A stretch of 64,000 nt of DNA from the NCBI RefSeq assembly GCF_001949145.1, contig NW_019091640.1, positions 120,644 to 184,643 of the forward strand. The letters run 5' to 3'. Positions 50,001 through 62,818 of this stretch are shown one piece after another. Positions within the stretch are counted from its first letter, which is position 1; each line of letters begins with the position of its first letter. The stretch is from Acanthaster planci (Eukaryota > Echinodermata > Asteroidea > Valvatida > Acanthasteridae). The position numbers were made by a program, and so were the translations under genes. The notes below the pieces were generated by a model, which was not told the DNA's origin, searched no databases, and saw only the letters and a list, made by a program, of their open reading frames with translations.

Positions 50001-53000
50001 AAACTTCCTCGTCTGTCTCCCCCATCCCCAGCATGATGGAGGATTTGGTGATGACATCTGGATGAACCTTCTTGGCGTGGGAAAGCACTGCCATGGATTG
50101 TTGGTAGTTGGCACGAGGATCTCTGACAAAACTGACGAATAAAGGCGGCGAGAAAAATGTTATCACGATGAGATCTGTTGCTTTTGCTATTAACCACTCG
50201 TGGCTGGTATTATTCTGCAACAAACAGCAAGATACGACGACCACTGTCCTTTATAAAGTTTCTACAAGGATCACAGTGCCTAGTGACTAATTTCAATTCA
50301 AGGACACTAGAAACTTAATTCAAAAATCGCCCATATCCAGGTAATGATGTCCTTTGGCTTGGCCAAGTGTAAGGAAGAGACAAGCAATGCTCACTACAGT
50401 GGCAGCAGAGCATTTCTGGAAAATGACTTGACAAACATCTCTGCGGCAGGGCTTTCTAACAAGTTGGGGGTGGTGCTTCCTCAGTGGCTGTTTATTAGTA
50501 CAGTGTGCTGTGAGTTGGAGTGTGGGATGCAGTAGACACTTACATTTGAAGTCTTTTCACTGTTTCAATGTTATGTGCAAAGACATCTAAGCCTGACAAG
50601 GCTACCCTTTCCACGGCCTCCAGATCACCCCTGAAATCTGGCGTCAGACACTCTACCAATACAGAGCTCCTGTATTTAGAAACATTCCACATAAAAAAAG
50701 AGATGATTATAAACTCTACACATTCGGTCCTCTATCTACCCACCAGAATTGTGACCAGATCTTTTATAAGTCGTCAAGAGTCATTCAGACTCAAACAATT
50801 TACATGTAATTTACTTCAATCAATCTGTTCAACCTCTGGGGTGCGCGTTGGACACCCATGTACCTCTTTTTGAGCTCCTCGACTGTCTGGGCAAAGTGGG
50901 TGGAGCCTCCATCTGGTAAATCTGTAAACAGGAAAGGCAAATAAAGTAATTTGACCTGTAGCATTTAACTTTTATATTTGCCAGACAACATTTGGAAGAC
51001 CACTGTACATAATAGACTGCATTTGTTGTGTGTGTTGGGGTATATCAAAATCTTGTCTCTGGAACACAGATTGTGAAATCTGCAGGTGATCCTGAATATT
51101 GTCCAGGGGGGATTAGGGTAAGGTTCTTGAACAAGAAAACTTGTCAGTAATTGTTTTGCCACACCATGGACTGAATGGATACCTGCAAGGGTACAGGTGG
51201 TCTCCATCTCTCAAATAGCAGCATTCAGCTGTACACTCTCAAGAGAGTTGAGATGGTTTTAAACACGTGCATGAGCAGTGATGTAGCAACACTGGCAGAT
51301 ATGTCTGCCTTCTAAACCCATTAACAGCCTTCATCAGCCAGTGTCCCAATGGTTTGCTGACAATCAGTCAACCTGGAGATATTTGTTTGCTGTAGATTTC
51401 TGTGGGCCAAACCCTTGGATGAACAAGCTATCCCTTACCGTCTCTGTCTACAGAGGTGAGTACCACATAGTCCAGTCCCCAATCTGCAATGGCCTTGGCC
51501 GTGTTGGCTGGTTCGTTGGGGTCTGGAGGGGGTGGCTTACGTGCTGTCTTCACTGAACAGAACCGACAGCCCCTTGTGCATGTATCTCCAAGAAGCTGTT
51601 CAAAAGTGAAACATGGAACAGTTTTGGGGTTTGTTTTTATCTAAATTTATCAATATTGATCAAGACTGAAAAAGAGATATCTGGGCCTGGTCCTAACTTC
51701 TGTTTGGAATTCAATCTAGCCAATCCTCCGAACATTTCATTAAAAGCCAAAATTACTTTCTATTTTACACCACTGTTGTCCATATGCACTTTCATACAAA
51801 TCATCAAATTGTAAGTGGCTCTTTTTAAGATATTTCCTATGTAGTGACGTTTGTCACAATTTGCTGTGTTAACATTTTTTAATGCATTTTTATACTAAAA
51901 CTAAAGTAAAATTTTCTTTTTGATTTAAACTGTTTTGACAGCTATTTTCATCAAGTTTCCAAACTGCTCTGTAAAACTTACTTTGAACCTGTTTCAGGCC
52001 GCTAATTGTCAGCGCAAGTCATGCAATTTTTATGTCAGCCAACAGGCGCAGGGTGGTTGAGATGCTTTGTTTGTGATCTTACCATGATAGTTGCCGTCGC
52101 TGTCTGGTGTTCTCCTCCCCCCCAACACTCGCCAATGTTGGGACAGCGTGCCTCTTCACACACCTTGACAAAAACCAAATTAATAATCTGAAGAAGCAAG
52201 GTCTGTACTCCTGATCTCTTAAGACATTTACTTAGGCTCAGAAATGTCCTCAATGTACTTACCTCTCTAGTAGAAATGTATACATGTACGCATCCACAAC
52301 CATTAACATTTTGAAGGGGTAAGTCATTTGTTAGGGAAGTTCAGATCGAGTTGTGTGGCAAAAAATCTGTCCTCCTTATGTCTATGCTTCAACAGCATTT
52401 AGTTCCAACAACTACAGAACAACAAGTCTACATGTACTGTATGTGTGTGCTCCCTGAGAGTGAGTGTGGTATAACTGCAATGGTGTACCAAAGTGTGACG
52501 TCATTTTGAACCAGGGAGTGTAGTGCAAATGAATGCAGAATGCGCATGTGTTGTTTCACATGGTGGTTCTGACGCTAATAACCTTTTACACAATTAGTTA
52601 CAGGCATGAGCGTGACATAGCTACGTTGCCACTCTATAATGGCCAGTTGCTGGAATAGCCTGTGGGAATTACAGAATTTAACAGAAGTCTAGGAAGTTGA
52701 CTCACAGTGCTGAGATTGAGTCCTCGGAGGCTCTCCTTGATTCGGTTGTAGTTCTTCCCCACCGGAATTTCTGTCTTCAGCCATGGTGGCAGCCTTAACC
52801 TGATTAACACATACAGCAATGAAGCCAATTCAAATATGAATGGACTGCTAATCTGGTTATTTCTGCCTTTATAGGGAATGTTTCACAGATTTTGCACAAA
52901 GTTGCTTTCTTGACTTTTGACTTTTGGTTGATGCAGTTTTGTGACATCACCTCAGCCGTTTGCACCAAATATCTGCAACAGAGGAACACATTTCAACCTG

Positions 53001-56000
53001 TGCAGATTTTGCTGTGAATATCTTGGGACATCAAATTTGCCATAAACCATTCCAACATTTGCAAGAAATGGGAACTGACTATACCCCCCTTGCCTTTTTA
53101 AGCTGGAAACCTTCCTGAATCCTCTAAAACCAAGCCAAATCAAGTGGGACACCCTATTTCAAGGAGTATCAAGCCCAATAAGAAAAAAAGGCGGCTAGGC
53201 TACCCTCCAAAACCCCATCCTACAAAATCCCTGCAAATCTCCTGATGAATTTTGTAAGATCTTGCAGGGTTAGATCTAATGACAATCAGTTGTGAGACCT
53301 TCAACAGGTATCATGCAAAGTCGTACTAAAAGTTATCAATACATCCAGAACATTCACATTTCACAGGTATGGTACCAGGCCATTAATTTGGGCCCAAAGG
53401 GGGTTGTTATAGCAAAGCAAGAGGGGTTCAACACCTGGAAACTGCAGTTTCTGTTCAAGAAAATGGGCCTTTCTGTGGATCACACAATTTTGCTGACAGT
53501 GTGATAGCTTGATGATGGCCAAGAGCTAAGCAAGAGGTCATTTTTCACATGAAGAAAATTTCTGTTTTACAAACACACTTTTACTTCAAACTGATCCATG
53601 TTCTATTATGTAGCTTTTCAAATTACAGTTACATGTATTTACCTTTTCTGTCAGTTTGTAGCGAGTTTGTTGCATGTCAACTTTTAGAATGACCCTCATT
53701 ATTGCTTGAGTGATGCACTATTTCCTGAATTTTATTCATTAAATTTGACAGAACTCATCCTTTAGAAATACAAAAACTCTAACAATGACCAAGATGGGCA
53801 TTTCCCTACCTCTTCATGCCTTTTTCCTTGACCAATTTGCCACTATAGCCATCAGGACTTTCTGTCGTGTTTAAATCCTCAGCAATGAAGTCAGCCAAAC
53901 TGGGCCCCTGTGCCAGTCTTTCCTTCTGTTCTTTGCTAAGCGAGGCATACTGACGGCTGGCAGTTTGAACCGAGCCACATCTCTGCCAATGAAAAGGACG
54001 GCATGAAATTGCACATTTCCCCAATGCTAAGAGAACTGTGACATCAAGTACATTTAGCTCCATAAATGGAACCCAGATCACTGGAATACATTTTCCTCCA
54101 TGGCCCCACCATCAGTGGACAGTATAGAGAGTGGGAAATCTATAAAACTTTTCCTATTAAACTACATGTATAAAGGCATTTTTTCCCTGTTTAAAGAAAA
54201 AACAGACCGCTACATTCTTATCAGCGAGGGAACTCTCACTCCTGTGCCAGGTACTTGGCCTGCCTCTCCTCAGAGAAATTTCAAGATGAAAATTTGGAAA
54301 TTTCCGTTTTGCAATTTCTCCATAAGAAAGAGGTAAATGGTCACAAAGGTAATGATCAGTTCACATGGAAATAAAATGCCTTTATGTTACAAAATTTATG
54401 CAGACTTAGTAATCTCTGCTGGTAGCGGGGCAAAGGTTATGAAAGTATGAATGCAGTCCAGTGTCTAAGCCCCACTGATTAGGCTAGGTAGCAGAATAAT
54501 CCAATGTTACACTCTTTCCATGCTTCGAAAGTGACAAACCATCTGGCAGTACAATGTGTATTTACATGTATGTCACAAAAACATGTACACGTATGTTTCC
54601 ACAGGTGCTGAGGTGCATCTACATGTACACCTACCCTTAGAACTAGGGAGGTCATTGTTCTGCCTCGCCAAGCTCAAGCATGAAGCAGACTCACAAATCC
54701 AATACGTCTCAGGCACGTTAGGGAAGAGGTGTACATTTGTATATGTTGGGTGCGATCACTCAACCTGCACGATCACCCAATCGCTCTGCGTGACAGGTCA
54801 GTCCTGCATGACATCTCCAACTTAACTTCCCTTTTTGAAACAATCTTTCTCAACCATGAATCAGAAAGAAAGGTGATTGGATAACCGAGGAATTAGATTA
54901 AATGATCGCAAAAGGATAGGACGATTCTGCATATTGACCAATCGTGCCCGACAAATATACCCACACGATGGACGGACTGAGCTTGCCTTCAAAATTTCAA
55001 ATGAAGGGAATCCAACAGGGCATGCACTTTCACTGGTGAGTACGTCTCTCCCCTCCTTGATGGATTGTTATTTAAATCAGTGTAGGTATGCAGTAGCCCT
55101 AGACTAGGACCAGTCTGTCTACTCCTAGAACTGTGGGGTTTATCGTCCACCACACTCCCACCGACATGGAAACACAGCCAGACGACGATCCCCACAGTTC
55201 TAAGGGTATCTACTGCCACAAGGCACCACTCATGTTAGTGATGGGAGAAGTCACACTAAACGAGCAGTTCATTGTCTGCTACTCTCCCACGATTGTGGAA
55301 GCACAGTGGATGACGAACCGCACTGTTCTGGGGGTACAACATGTCTCGCATTAGTAGACTGGCCCTAGGCTAGGAGACTGAGGCATACAAGTGTACAGGG
55401 TGTATACTAACCGGTCATGTAAACACAGCCCTTCAGTATCAACAGAGGAATATACAAATGGGCCCTGTTCATGAGTATGATTTCGCACTAAATCCTAGGC
55501 TTTACATGTATTTAGTTTGCTCTTGTTTAACATTCTTTACAAATGCTATGCTATGGGGACCTATGCCTTTAGCGTTGTCTGGTTCCCAGACCAAACGGAT
55601 CCTGACTGTGTTTATCAACAGTCCTATGATTGAGAATGCATTAATGTAGTAAACGAACGAATGGCCTTGTTGAGACACCAACATAGAAACCAAAATTTCA
55701 TAGACAGAAACAGTGTGAAAATTGTCCATAGGCTTAAGGATGAATTACTGACCAGATGGGATGAGTGAATCTACATGTAAGTACCGGGAGTCAGAAAGGG
55801 GGTCACGTAAATCTATGTCATGTGCGTCATATACATATCCTACATATTGATTCCTTATTCTACTTTATTCATCATTCTACGTGTAAAAGGCCTACATGAC
55901 CTCCTTGTCTGACTTAGCCTAAACGTTGCTGTGATTCCGTTGAAGAAAACTGGGGCTCATCTGACATGGCATGCATGGCACGGAGGAATAAAAATACACC

Positions 56001-56405
56001 CTCATGCTGATAGTCAGATACTGAGATAGTAGAAAACTTTCACCAAGTCCCCACCTTTTGGGGTGGGGGTGGAGTGAGGGTTGTGAGGCGAAGTCTACTA
56101 CTACTACTAGCCTAGATCTACGGTGACTAGCCTAGTAGTGGCCCCAGCCCAGTCACTTGACTTGAGCTTACTGATTGATACATGTACATGATAGGCTAGG
56201 CCTCTTGTGCCAACCTGCCGGTCCTTATTCCCATAACGTTAAATTAAGCATAGGCCTAAGCATGATAAGCTTATAAGCCACTGACGACAACATTCGTCAA
56301 TTTTCCATTTCAAAAAACTACACTTACTGTGACAGTATTGGACAGTTGCGATCCTAATATTGATGAGATAACCCGGAGCTTGACACACTGACAACGAACA
56401 GCCAT
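47010..56405 (-). CDS. LIAS: Lipoyl synthase, mitochondrial (10 exons, complete)
   Basis: Minus-strand exons 56328-56405, 53810-53982, 52706-52799, 52083-52163, 51439-51595, 50864-50921, 50544-50669, 49986-50122, 49161-49343 and 47010-47074 join in phase to 383 codons plus TAA (human 372). It is a radical-SAM enzyme that inserts two sulphurs into octanoyl-protein (GCSH or dehydrogenase E2) to make the lipoyl cofactor. Auxiliary-cluster cysteines C117, C122, C128 (CX4CX5C) come before the SAM-cluster C148, C152, C155 (CTRGCRFC). RSSY (357-360) provides the conserved serine ligand of the auxiliary cluster, and [13 protein letters not shown] is present. Residues 1-26 ([12 protein letters not shown] and on) are basic and Asp/Glu-free, as in a mitochondrial presequence. 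At the exon 7/8 join the model reads LQ-I-DPRAN where vertebrates have a few more residues, so that junction is the least certain. Confidence 0.93.
47370..47520. repeat. Relative of the 23631 MITE family (LIAS intron 9)
   Basis: A T-run then 14 G, followed by GAAAACTTTTACGG, GGTGAGGCTACATTTTAGGG, TATATGCTTTAGAAAG and GGGAAAC, in the same order as 23690-23790. No clear ends. Confidence 0.6.
47879..48279. mobile_element. TTAA-flanked MITE, piggyBac-like (LIAS intron 9)
   Basis: TTAA at 47879-47882 and TTAA at 48276-48279 bracket termini that begin CCCTAACCC on both sides (right end read as complement). Just inside are repeated CTCCAAAATCC blocks on the left and GGATTTTGGAGGA blocks on the right, also inverted. 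TTAA duplication plus CCC-type termini is the piggyBac signature. No transposase inside. Alternatively the CCCTAACCCT ends might be mistaken for telomere-like sequence. Confidence 0.7.
52484..52640. repeat. MITE-like element, copy B (LIAS intron 3)
   Basis: GTACCAAAGTGTGACGTCA, TTTGAACCAGG, GTGCAAATGAATG, then CCTTTTACACA and CACTCTAT align in order with 36832-36974. Its terminal inverted repeat is eroded relative to that copy. Confidence 0.7.
55097..55380. repeat. Complex inverted and direct repeat (LIAS intron 1)
   Basis: The outer arms are imperfect inverted repeats: CCTAGACTAGGACCAGTCTG near 55098 and the complement of AGTAGACTGGCCCTAGGC near 55353. Inner TAGAACTGTGGGG (near 55126) and CCCCACAGTTCTA (near 55190) are also inverted. 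Segments around 55145-55205 and 55275-55335 resemble each other as direct repeats. No ORF. Confidence 0.55.
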
Positions 56406-56563
56406 TGGTAAAATTTTTATGTGTTTCCCATCCTGATACTAAAGTAAAAACTGCTGTCGATGATGTACCGTAGTGCGCCTACATGTAGCTCATCAATCGT
56501 GATCAAAGTGATCGCCCTCTACGTACGCGCATTATCTTTGATCGTGCCACTGGTACAAGCTAT

Positions 56564-56664
56564 GTTCGAATTACCTGGCTGCGGCTTGAAATTACAAACG
56601 ACTCATGGTAGTGCTAGGTCGTGCATAATTTCAAGCCTCAGCCAAGTACACGTAATTCGAGAAC
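56564..56664. repeat. Inverted repeat in the LIAS upstream region
   Basis: GGCTTGAAATTA (56583-56594) and TAATTTCAAGCC (56626-56637) are perfect inverse copies. Outer GTTCGAATTAC (56564-56574) pairs with GTAATTCGAGAAC (56652-56664) with a mismatch. It lies about 160 bases upstream of the LIAS start codon, so it could be promoter-proximal; a short MITE relic is an alternative. Confidence 0.6.
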
Positions 56665-56875
56665 GGCCATGCCATCATATAAATGCCGCCCTCTCCCATG
56701 TTTTGCAATTAGTTTTGTCCCAGACGTAATCCTGCTTGATAATAAGGGAACGTGAGAGGCAACCTGACTAGGATTTTTTTGTTACAGAACCTTGCATAAA
56801 TTTGAATCGGTCTTTCCCTACGTTCACGAACCATTCTAACACGTCATTGATTGTAATGACAGGTCGTTCACCAAA

Positions 56876-56947
56876 ATGAATGCTATAAAGACTTACACAA
56901 GTTTATTACTCGTGAGTTTTTTTGTTGTTGCATTTTGTCATTGTTCG
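56876..56947 (+). CDS. Possible first exon of a secreted-protein gene
   Basis: ATG opens 24 codons (MNAIKTYTSLLLVSFFVVAF, then CHCS) with a hydrophobic core typical of a signal peptide, ending exactly at a consensus donor GTAAGT in phase 0. It runs divergently from LIAS, 470 bases away. No matching second exon was identified within the window, so the gene is unproven and a chance combination cannot be excluded. Confidence 0.25.
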
Positions 56948-58000
56948 GTAAGTTGTCGTCTGCGAGTAGAGTGCGAGGAGCTTTACGCACGCACGGACCG
57001 GAGATTTCAATTGCACCGGCGGGGAGTGCAGTCATTTTCCCCCAACATCCCTCAGTGATGTGGCTGCCTGAAACGATGGAAGAACAACGCAGTGGCTGCT
57101 CAGTGACAATCGAAGTGAAGCAGTAGCATCTCAGAGAAGGTATGGAACAGCGGCGAAAAAGTTCCACATGAGTGGACTATAGCCTACAACCCTGACAACG
57201 TCAACTCTCGTCGTGTTTAGCACTGTTTAGGGCATAGGCTACTTACGTGTAGAATGAAGAACACAACAAAGAAAAAGGCTCTGGTTTAATATCGTCTTCA
57301 AAAGTTTACTGCAGCACTGCAGGCCACAGACCAGAAGAATGATACAGTGTAGAGGTAGGAAAATCATGTGAAAATGGTTGCGGATCATCGACAGTTCCAA
57401 ATCACTCGCTGACTTGATTAAATAAGAATTTAAGGAAGGAGTTCCACACACGGACATCACTTGACACCCTCTGCACAAAGCCTAGCCTATAGTATGAGAC
57501 TGGTCTGAAAAACTCTGAGGAAGTTCAGAGTAAACACTTCAGTATTTTCCTTGCTAAATAAATTTGACATTTTAGAACATGTTTTCTCTTTCTGACGGAT
57601 GATATGTCACTGCAAGGAAAAATTTGTGATGGCCGTATACAGAATGAAAATTGAATTCTAGTGTAATCAAGCCTTTTTCGAGAATCGTCACCAGTGAGTG
57701 TTCACACAAATTTCAATGAAAATGTGGATTAGTTAGTCTGTAGGTCTATGCTATAGTACATGTATAGGCACCATGGCAAAAATGGGTGGAACATGTTCCA
57801 TTTTGCTAATTTCAATGTCAGTCATGTCTGTTATTAAGTAATTCTGCAAAAACATTTATCGGAAAGAGGTCCACTTACAATGTACAGGCGACACTAATAT
57901 TCCCGTAAAATGTTATAACAGTTATAACAGCCATCAGAAAGTGACAACATGTCACAAAAAGTGAAATTTAGCTCAGAAAATTCTAAAGGATTTACAAGTT
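56948..58000. other. Intergenic or intron, no gene seen
   Basis: AT-rich sequence with only short ORFs. It could be the first intron of the putative secreted-protein gene starting at 56876. Confidence 0.4.
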
Positions 58001-58360
58001 TTGGGGAGTTGGGTTGGAAAGGTAGTTCTTTTCTCACCTTTCACCTCTGCAGCCCAGGTTCGATCCCCAGCTTGGTCCACATGTTGATTAGGTTGTCAGT
58101 CCCTACCTGACTCCGTGGGTTTTACCCAGAACTGTCTTCTCTGGGGTTTTCCTCTCATCTCTAAAAGTAACTGCTTCTTATTGTCTCCTCTCTACAGTGG
58201 TTGTTTGGTGGCTGCCCAAAGCACCCTTGTACAGGTATGCCATTGGCTCAACCACTTTCAAATGTATTCATTGTACCAGTACTACGTTGATGTCTTCATT
58301 GTATAGCACATTTGAACATGTTTATATGAAATTTGTGCTTTATAAATGAATGAATTATTA
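58001..58360 (+). repeat. tRNA-derived SINE, family 1, copy B
   Basis: A tRNA-like head with B box GGTTCGATCCCC at 58059-58070 is followed by AGTCCCTACCTGACTCCGTG, GGTTTT and an AT-rich tail (ATAAATGAATGAATTATT). The head and body align with the complement of 12264-12420. The 3' half beyond about 58200 is missing from copy A, so copy B is more complete. Confidence 0.8.
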
Positions 58361-61300
58361 ATTATTAAGTAAGTTTAGAAAACACTTCAGATGAGTCTCA
58401 TAACTTTGTGCACAGGGGCATCAAGTCTTGTCCGTAGACGGAACTCTTTCTTACATTCTGGTATCTTTAAACTATGTCGTGGTTAACGTTCAAACATTTT
58501 CCAAAATTTCTGTTGTAACTATTGTAAACTTATAGACATTGAAATTGTAAACAAATCACAAAAAAGGCTGGGCTATGCACACTAGAATTAAGTTTTCTCT
58601 AATCAAGTGATCTGGAGCTGTCAATGATTCCAAAACTTAGGCACTTACACCACCTGCATTGGTTTGTGAGAGGCTGATGCTGACATAACCCTACAACCAA
58701 AAACACGCGTGCACAGTGTGGTGCAAAGTGCACAATTGATTTGGAACTGTTAAAAGTGATCCAGAACTTTCACGCTCAGTCCTGCACAAAAACGGAGGTT
58801 TTTTTCCTTGAAATTGAGTGTGAATGAAAATATTTGGTGTCTGTAGAGGAAGGGGAGGAATTTTGCTATAAAATGATGCCACTGTCATGACTGTGTGAGT
58901 CTCTGGTCACAGAAATTTCAGAGATGGACAGGTGTACCACAGTTTTCATGAAAAGTGATCCGGACTGTCAGATTCAATGTACATGGACTAGCCCAGGTGG
59001 ACTCCCTGACTGTAATGAAATGAAGACGACGTCTAACCTGGGCTATACATGGACTTTCATTTCTACAAGAACCGGTTCAAAAGTTTCAGAGCGGGGTAAA
59101 TCATCCCCTGAATCATGGAGCAATACCCTTCTCCATGCAATGATAAAACTAGGACCTCAGCATGCCAAAGTGGGCAGTATTGTGCTTTTTTGTTCATACT
59201 GCTTTGACAGTTGTTCATGTGGCAAATTGTGTGTAATGTCTCAGAATGCAGGGTATTTAAGATTAACAAAGCCAGGCAATTTATCATACAGGTATGAGTG
59301 CATAAATATTTTGATACCTTTAAACTGGGAGTTAGTGACACTGTGAACCTGTCAAAATATTCATTATTTTCCCCAGTTTCCAGGTTAAGGAATCCAGTTT
59401 GTATTTCCTCATGCTGTCTTACTTCATTTCATTTTCTATGTTCTTTTTTGTGTTACATTTTTACGTTGCAAACAAACCTTACCTACATGTAATTATCCCT
59501 ACTGTTTGCTTTTCCTTGAGTTGTATTAGATTTTATTTTAGTTTCACTTTGCCAGGGCAGCCCCAGCATATGCATACATCTAAGAACTGTTCCCCCTAGG
59601 GACCCTAGATTTTCTAGCAGTTACCAAGTTACATACACATGTATATTCGGAAGCTTAACTTAAGCCTATTAATTTCTGAGCTGTTTGAGGAATTCCTCAT
59701 TTCAAGATATTTGAAAATTGTTCTGTTTCCAAGTTAGTTTAAATGTAGATGTATCTCAGCAATGTAGATGGTGCGTTGCCCTTGTTATTGCTATTACCTT
59801 TGTTTTACTTGTACCATACTATACATGTAGTTTTATTCTTTAAAGTGTCCATTTGTTATTTGTTGTTTGCTTTTTGTGTGTGTGGTTTTTTTGGTTTCAC
59901 AAACTTTCTGTTTTTAAATACAGTAGTTTGTGCTGTACATGCCTGATCTCTCATTTGTTTCGCATACTCACAATGTCTGTGAAGTCAGTGGAGGTAAACT
60001 TGACCACTGCACATTGCCAGTTATTGCAAATATAGAGCTGTGGAAGCGCTTTAGAGTTCAGCAAAATATGAGAAATACATGTACATGTATCATACAAACG
60101 TGTACATGTGTTAAAGAATAACTCACAACTAGTCGCAAGAGTCAACATTGGTGTCATGTGGCAGTACAGGTTTTTAAAGTGCTTTGTCCTTTTCCAAAGT
60201 TTGGATTGCCAGGCTCAAATGATACTGTCCACAAGGGATTACCTGTTATTTACATGAACATGTATGTTTAACGTTTGAGCATGGTGCTGTAACATTTACC
60301 TTGATGGTTCAACCTAAGTCTAAAGCTGGCATTGGCAACTTGTACGTACCAGTAGAAAAATGCTCAAATCAGGAGTTGTTTACGAAAGTGTATAATAGAT
60401 GGCTCACAATTCTGTATTTCATTTTTGCAAGTATGAAAACCACTTGTCAACCGTTCAGGATTTCTTTCAACCTTGGTGTTGCTGGGGTTTATGTTCATAC
60501 CAAGCGTGATGCATTCATGTAGGGTCAAAAACAGGGGCACTCAGGGTCTTTTGTCCGCGTGTTCCACACTGCAGTAATTTTGAGGGGGTGGAGGGCTTTG
60601 TTTGTCCTTGAATTGTGTTTATAAATATTTGTTGTATCAATACAAAAATAAGATAGACCTCTGAACAATGAAACTGTTTTGTACGACCAGACCGTAGCCA
60701 GACAGCGCTGTGTTGTGCACTTGACTTACACTTGTACATGTATGCAAAAATTCTTGAAAGGGACATTTGCCCATAGATTGGATGTGAATGCAAAGAGTTC
60801 CTTTTATAACATTTGGAAGAAATAGTTTTGCTCTTTCAAGAGCAAAGGTTCAGACCTGATGGGTGGTTCTGAAGGTTTTGTAAGTCTGTTTTGGCTTGAT
60901 GCACTACAGTGTTAAAAGGAATTTTTTTGGCCCGTCGTATTGGTTCATTCATGATTTAAAAAATCCTGGTGCTTCATTCTTACTTTGTGCCTATATTTAG
61001 TATCAATTTTAAAGAGAAGTTGTAATTTATTTGTGAAGCATATTCTTTTTCTAAATTGAAATACATGTATCACTTGTGTTAATTATTTAGTATGTATGGC
61101 CAGTTGTTGTTGGTCACTTTTCATACATGTAAATGACCCCCTGTGAGATTGTTATCAGAGATTGTCATAGCTGAGATACAACCTTTTGGGTACATGTATT
61201 TTATGAATGAAAACACAATTCCAGTTGATGGGGACATGTACACATGTACCGGTATATACATGTATGCCTGTCCTACATTGGATACTGGGTGCATTAAATT

Positions 61301-62491
61301 TAAATGTTATCCCATTGAGTATAATCCTCACATACATGTATACTCTTTTATGGCATGCTTTATGTCCAGAAGTTAACACAATGTCAGACTATACAATGAA
61401 GTTGTTACAGTTATGGCATTAGATACCAGTATAATTGCTGTAACACCACCACACATTCCCTCCCTGGTATGCAATGGAGAATACATGCACCTCTGAGTAC
61501 TGTACTGTATGTGTGCAAAGTAAGCTGGAGGGTGGCCCCTCAGAATTACATGTGAGACCAAGTAATCATAACTTGGTCTCATACTGTTGATTCTACAGAT
61601 GGTGATTATTTATGTTGTTGGTAAATTAAGGGAACGAGAAAAGGAACTTATGCAATGATTGCATTGATGGTCCATTTGTAAGCATTATAACACATGTACC
61701 AGTACATGTACAGTGTACACGTATTTGTACATGTCTACAATTCGGGATATGCACACTTCTGCTTTGAAAGCATTAAAAAAAACTGCAAGCCTCACTGTTG
61801 TCGTTTTGGTTTGTTTGTTTTTTTCTTTCCCATTTCAAAGCACTGTTTCCTGTTTATTTTGCAGCCGAGATTTGCTGTTCAAAATCAATATCGTGCATCT
61901 GCTGCCATGCATAACAGCAGCTGTTGTCAACAAAGAAGACTGTCACAACACGTGTGCGCTTTCTTGCATCTTCAAAATCAAAGTGTGCTGTTGGCACAGT
62001 GTGCATTGTACATGTACATCATGCATCCTGTGCCACGCTTGCACTGAAGGGAATAATTTGGAAAAAGAATCAACCGTTGGGAAAGTCAGAACTGTCGAAC
62101 AGTTTACATGTAGTTCCTTGGTCTTTGGGAATTTATATTCAGCATGGATTATCATACTGAGAGCTAATTTCCAATTCTAATTCAGGGTTGCTGGAACATG
62201 CATGGAATGAGATCATTTATTTTATCGATCTTTTATGGAGAATAAAAGCAAAAGAAAACCAAAACAAAGGGATACCATTATCTTGAAAGTGTTCAACGGT
62301 GTACCAATTGTGTGTACATGTACCCAGTACATGTACATGTATGTGTGCAGAAATAGGATACATGTACAAGTCGATTTATGAGTCACTGTATTGATACTTG
62401 AGGGAGAGAAGGTGGTACTTCACTTCCTGTCAGTGAGGTATCATGAAGGTACATGTAATCCCCATTTTCTCTGGTCTATCCTACTTTGCAG
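58361..62491. other. Intergenic, no supported gene
   Basis: AT-rich with many ACATGTA-type motifs (for example near 60080, 61190, 61250 and 61700). Longer chance ORFs at 58924-59346 and 61713-62180 lack domains or splice partners. The second has a hydrophobic stretch followed by about twelve cysteines and is listed as a finding. Upstream promoter and 5' UTR of the methyltransferase gene probably lie at the right edge. Confidence 0.4.
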
Positions 62492-62818
62492 CATCCACAC
62501 GTGCTGCCAGCACTCCTTGTCACAGATGCCTCGAGGTATCCTCGATCACCCCTTACATGTTGATGCGTGAGCACTGAGCCCCGATCAGCCACATCATCCT
62601 GGCCCAAGTGCCCCAGGGAGGGATCCCCTCTCCCTCCGTGCCCTCATCCCCTTCCTCCATGGATCGACAGACCCAGTCCATCGCACTTGAGAAGCAGCAT
62701 GTCCATGATGTGTACGAGCGGATTGCCCCACACTTCAGCGACGCACGGTATAAGGCCTGGCCCAGGGTGAAGGAGTTTCTACTTGGCTTGGAGCCAGGAA
62801 GCATTGTAGCTGATGTCG
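62492..62818 (+). CDS. TRMT9B: TRM9-like tRNA methyltransferase, first coding exon (3' truncated)
   Basis: An exon between an AG acceptor (62490-62491) and a GT donor (62819). The first in-frame ATG, 62659, gives MDRQTQSIALEKQHVHDVYE, then RIAPHFSDARYKAWPRV, ending PGSIVADV just before the Gly-rich SAM-binding motif I, which the next exon should supply. LEKQHVHxVYxxxAPxFSD plus KAWPRV is characteristic of the TRM9/ALKBH8 methyltransferase family, and starting directly with the methyltransferase domain favours TRMT9B over ALKBH8. Family role: SAM-dependent methylation of wobble-uridine side chains in tRNA (mcm5U), though the vertebrate TRMT9B paralogue has debated activity. 62492-62658 would be 5' UTR. 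The next exon was not found before 64000. Confidence 0.7.

Noticed and set aside
58924-59346. 140-codon plus-strand ORF
   Set aside because: No recognisable motif or partner exon, and the flanks are AT-rich intergenic DNA.
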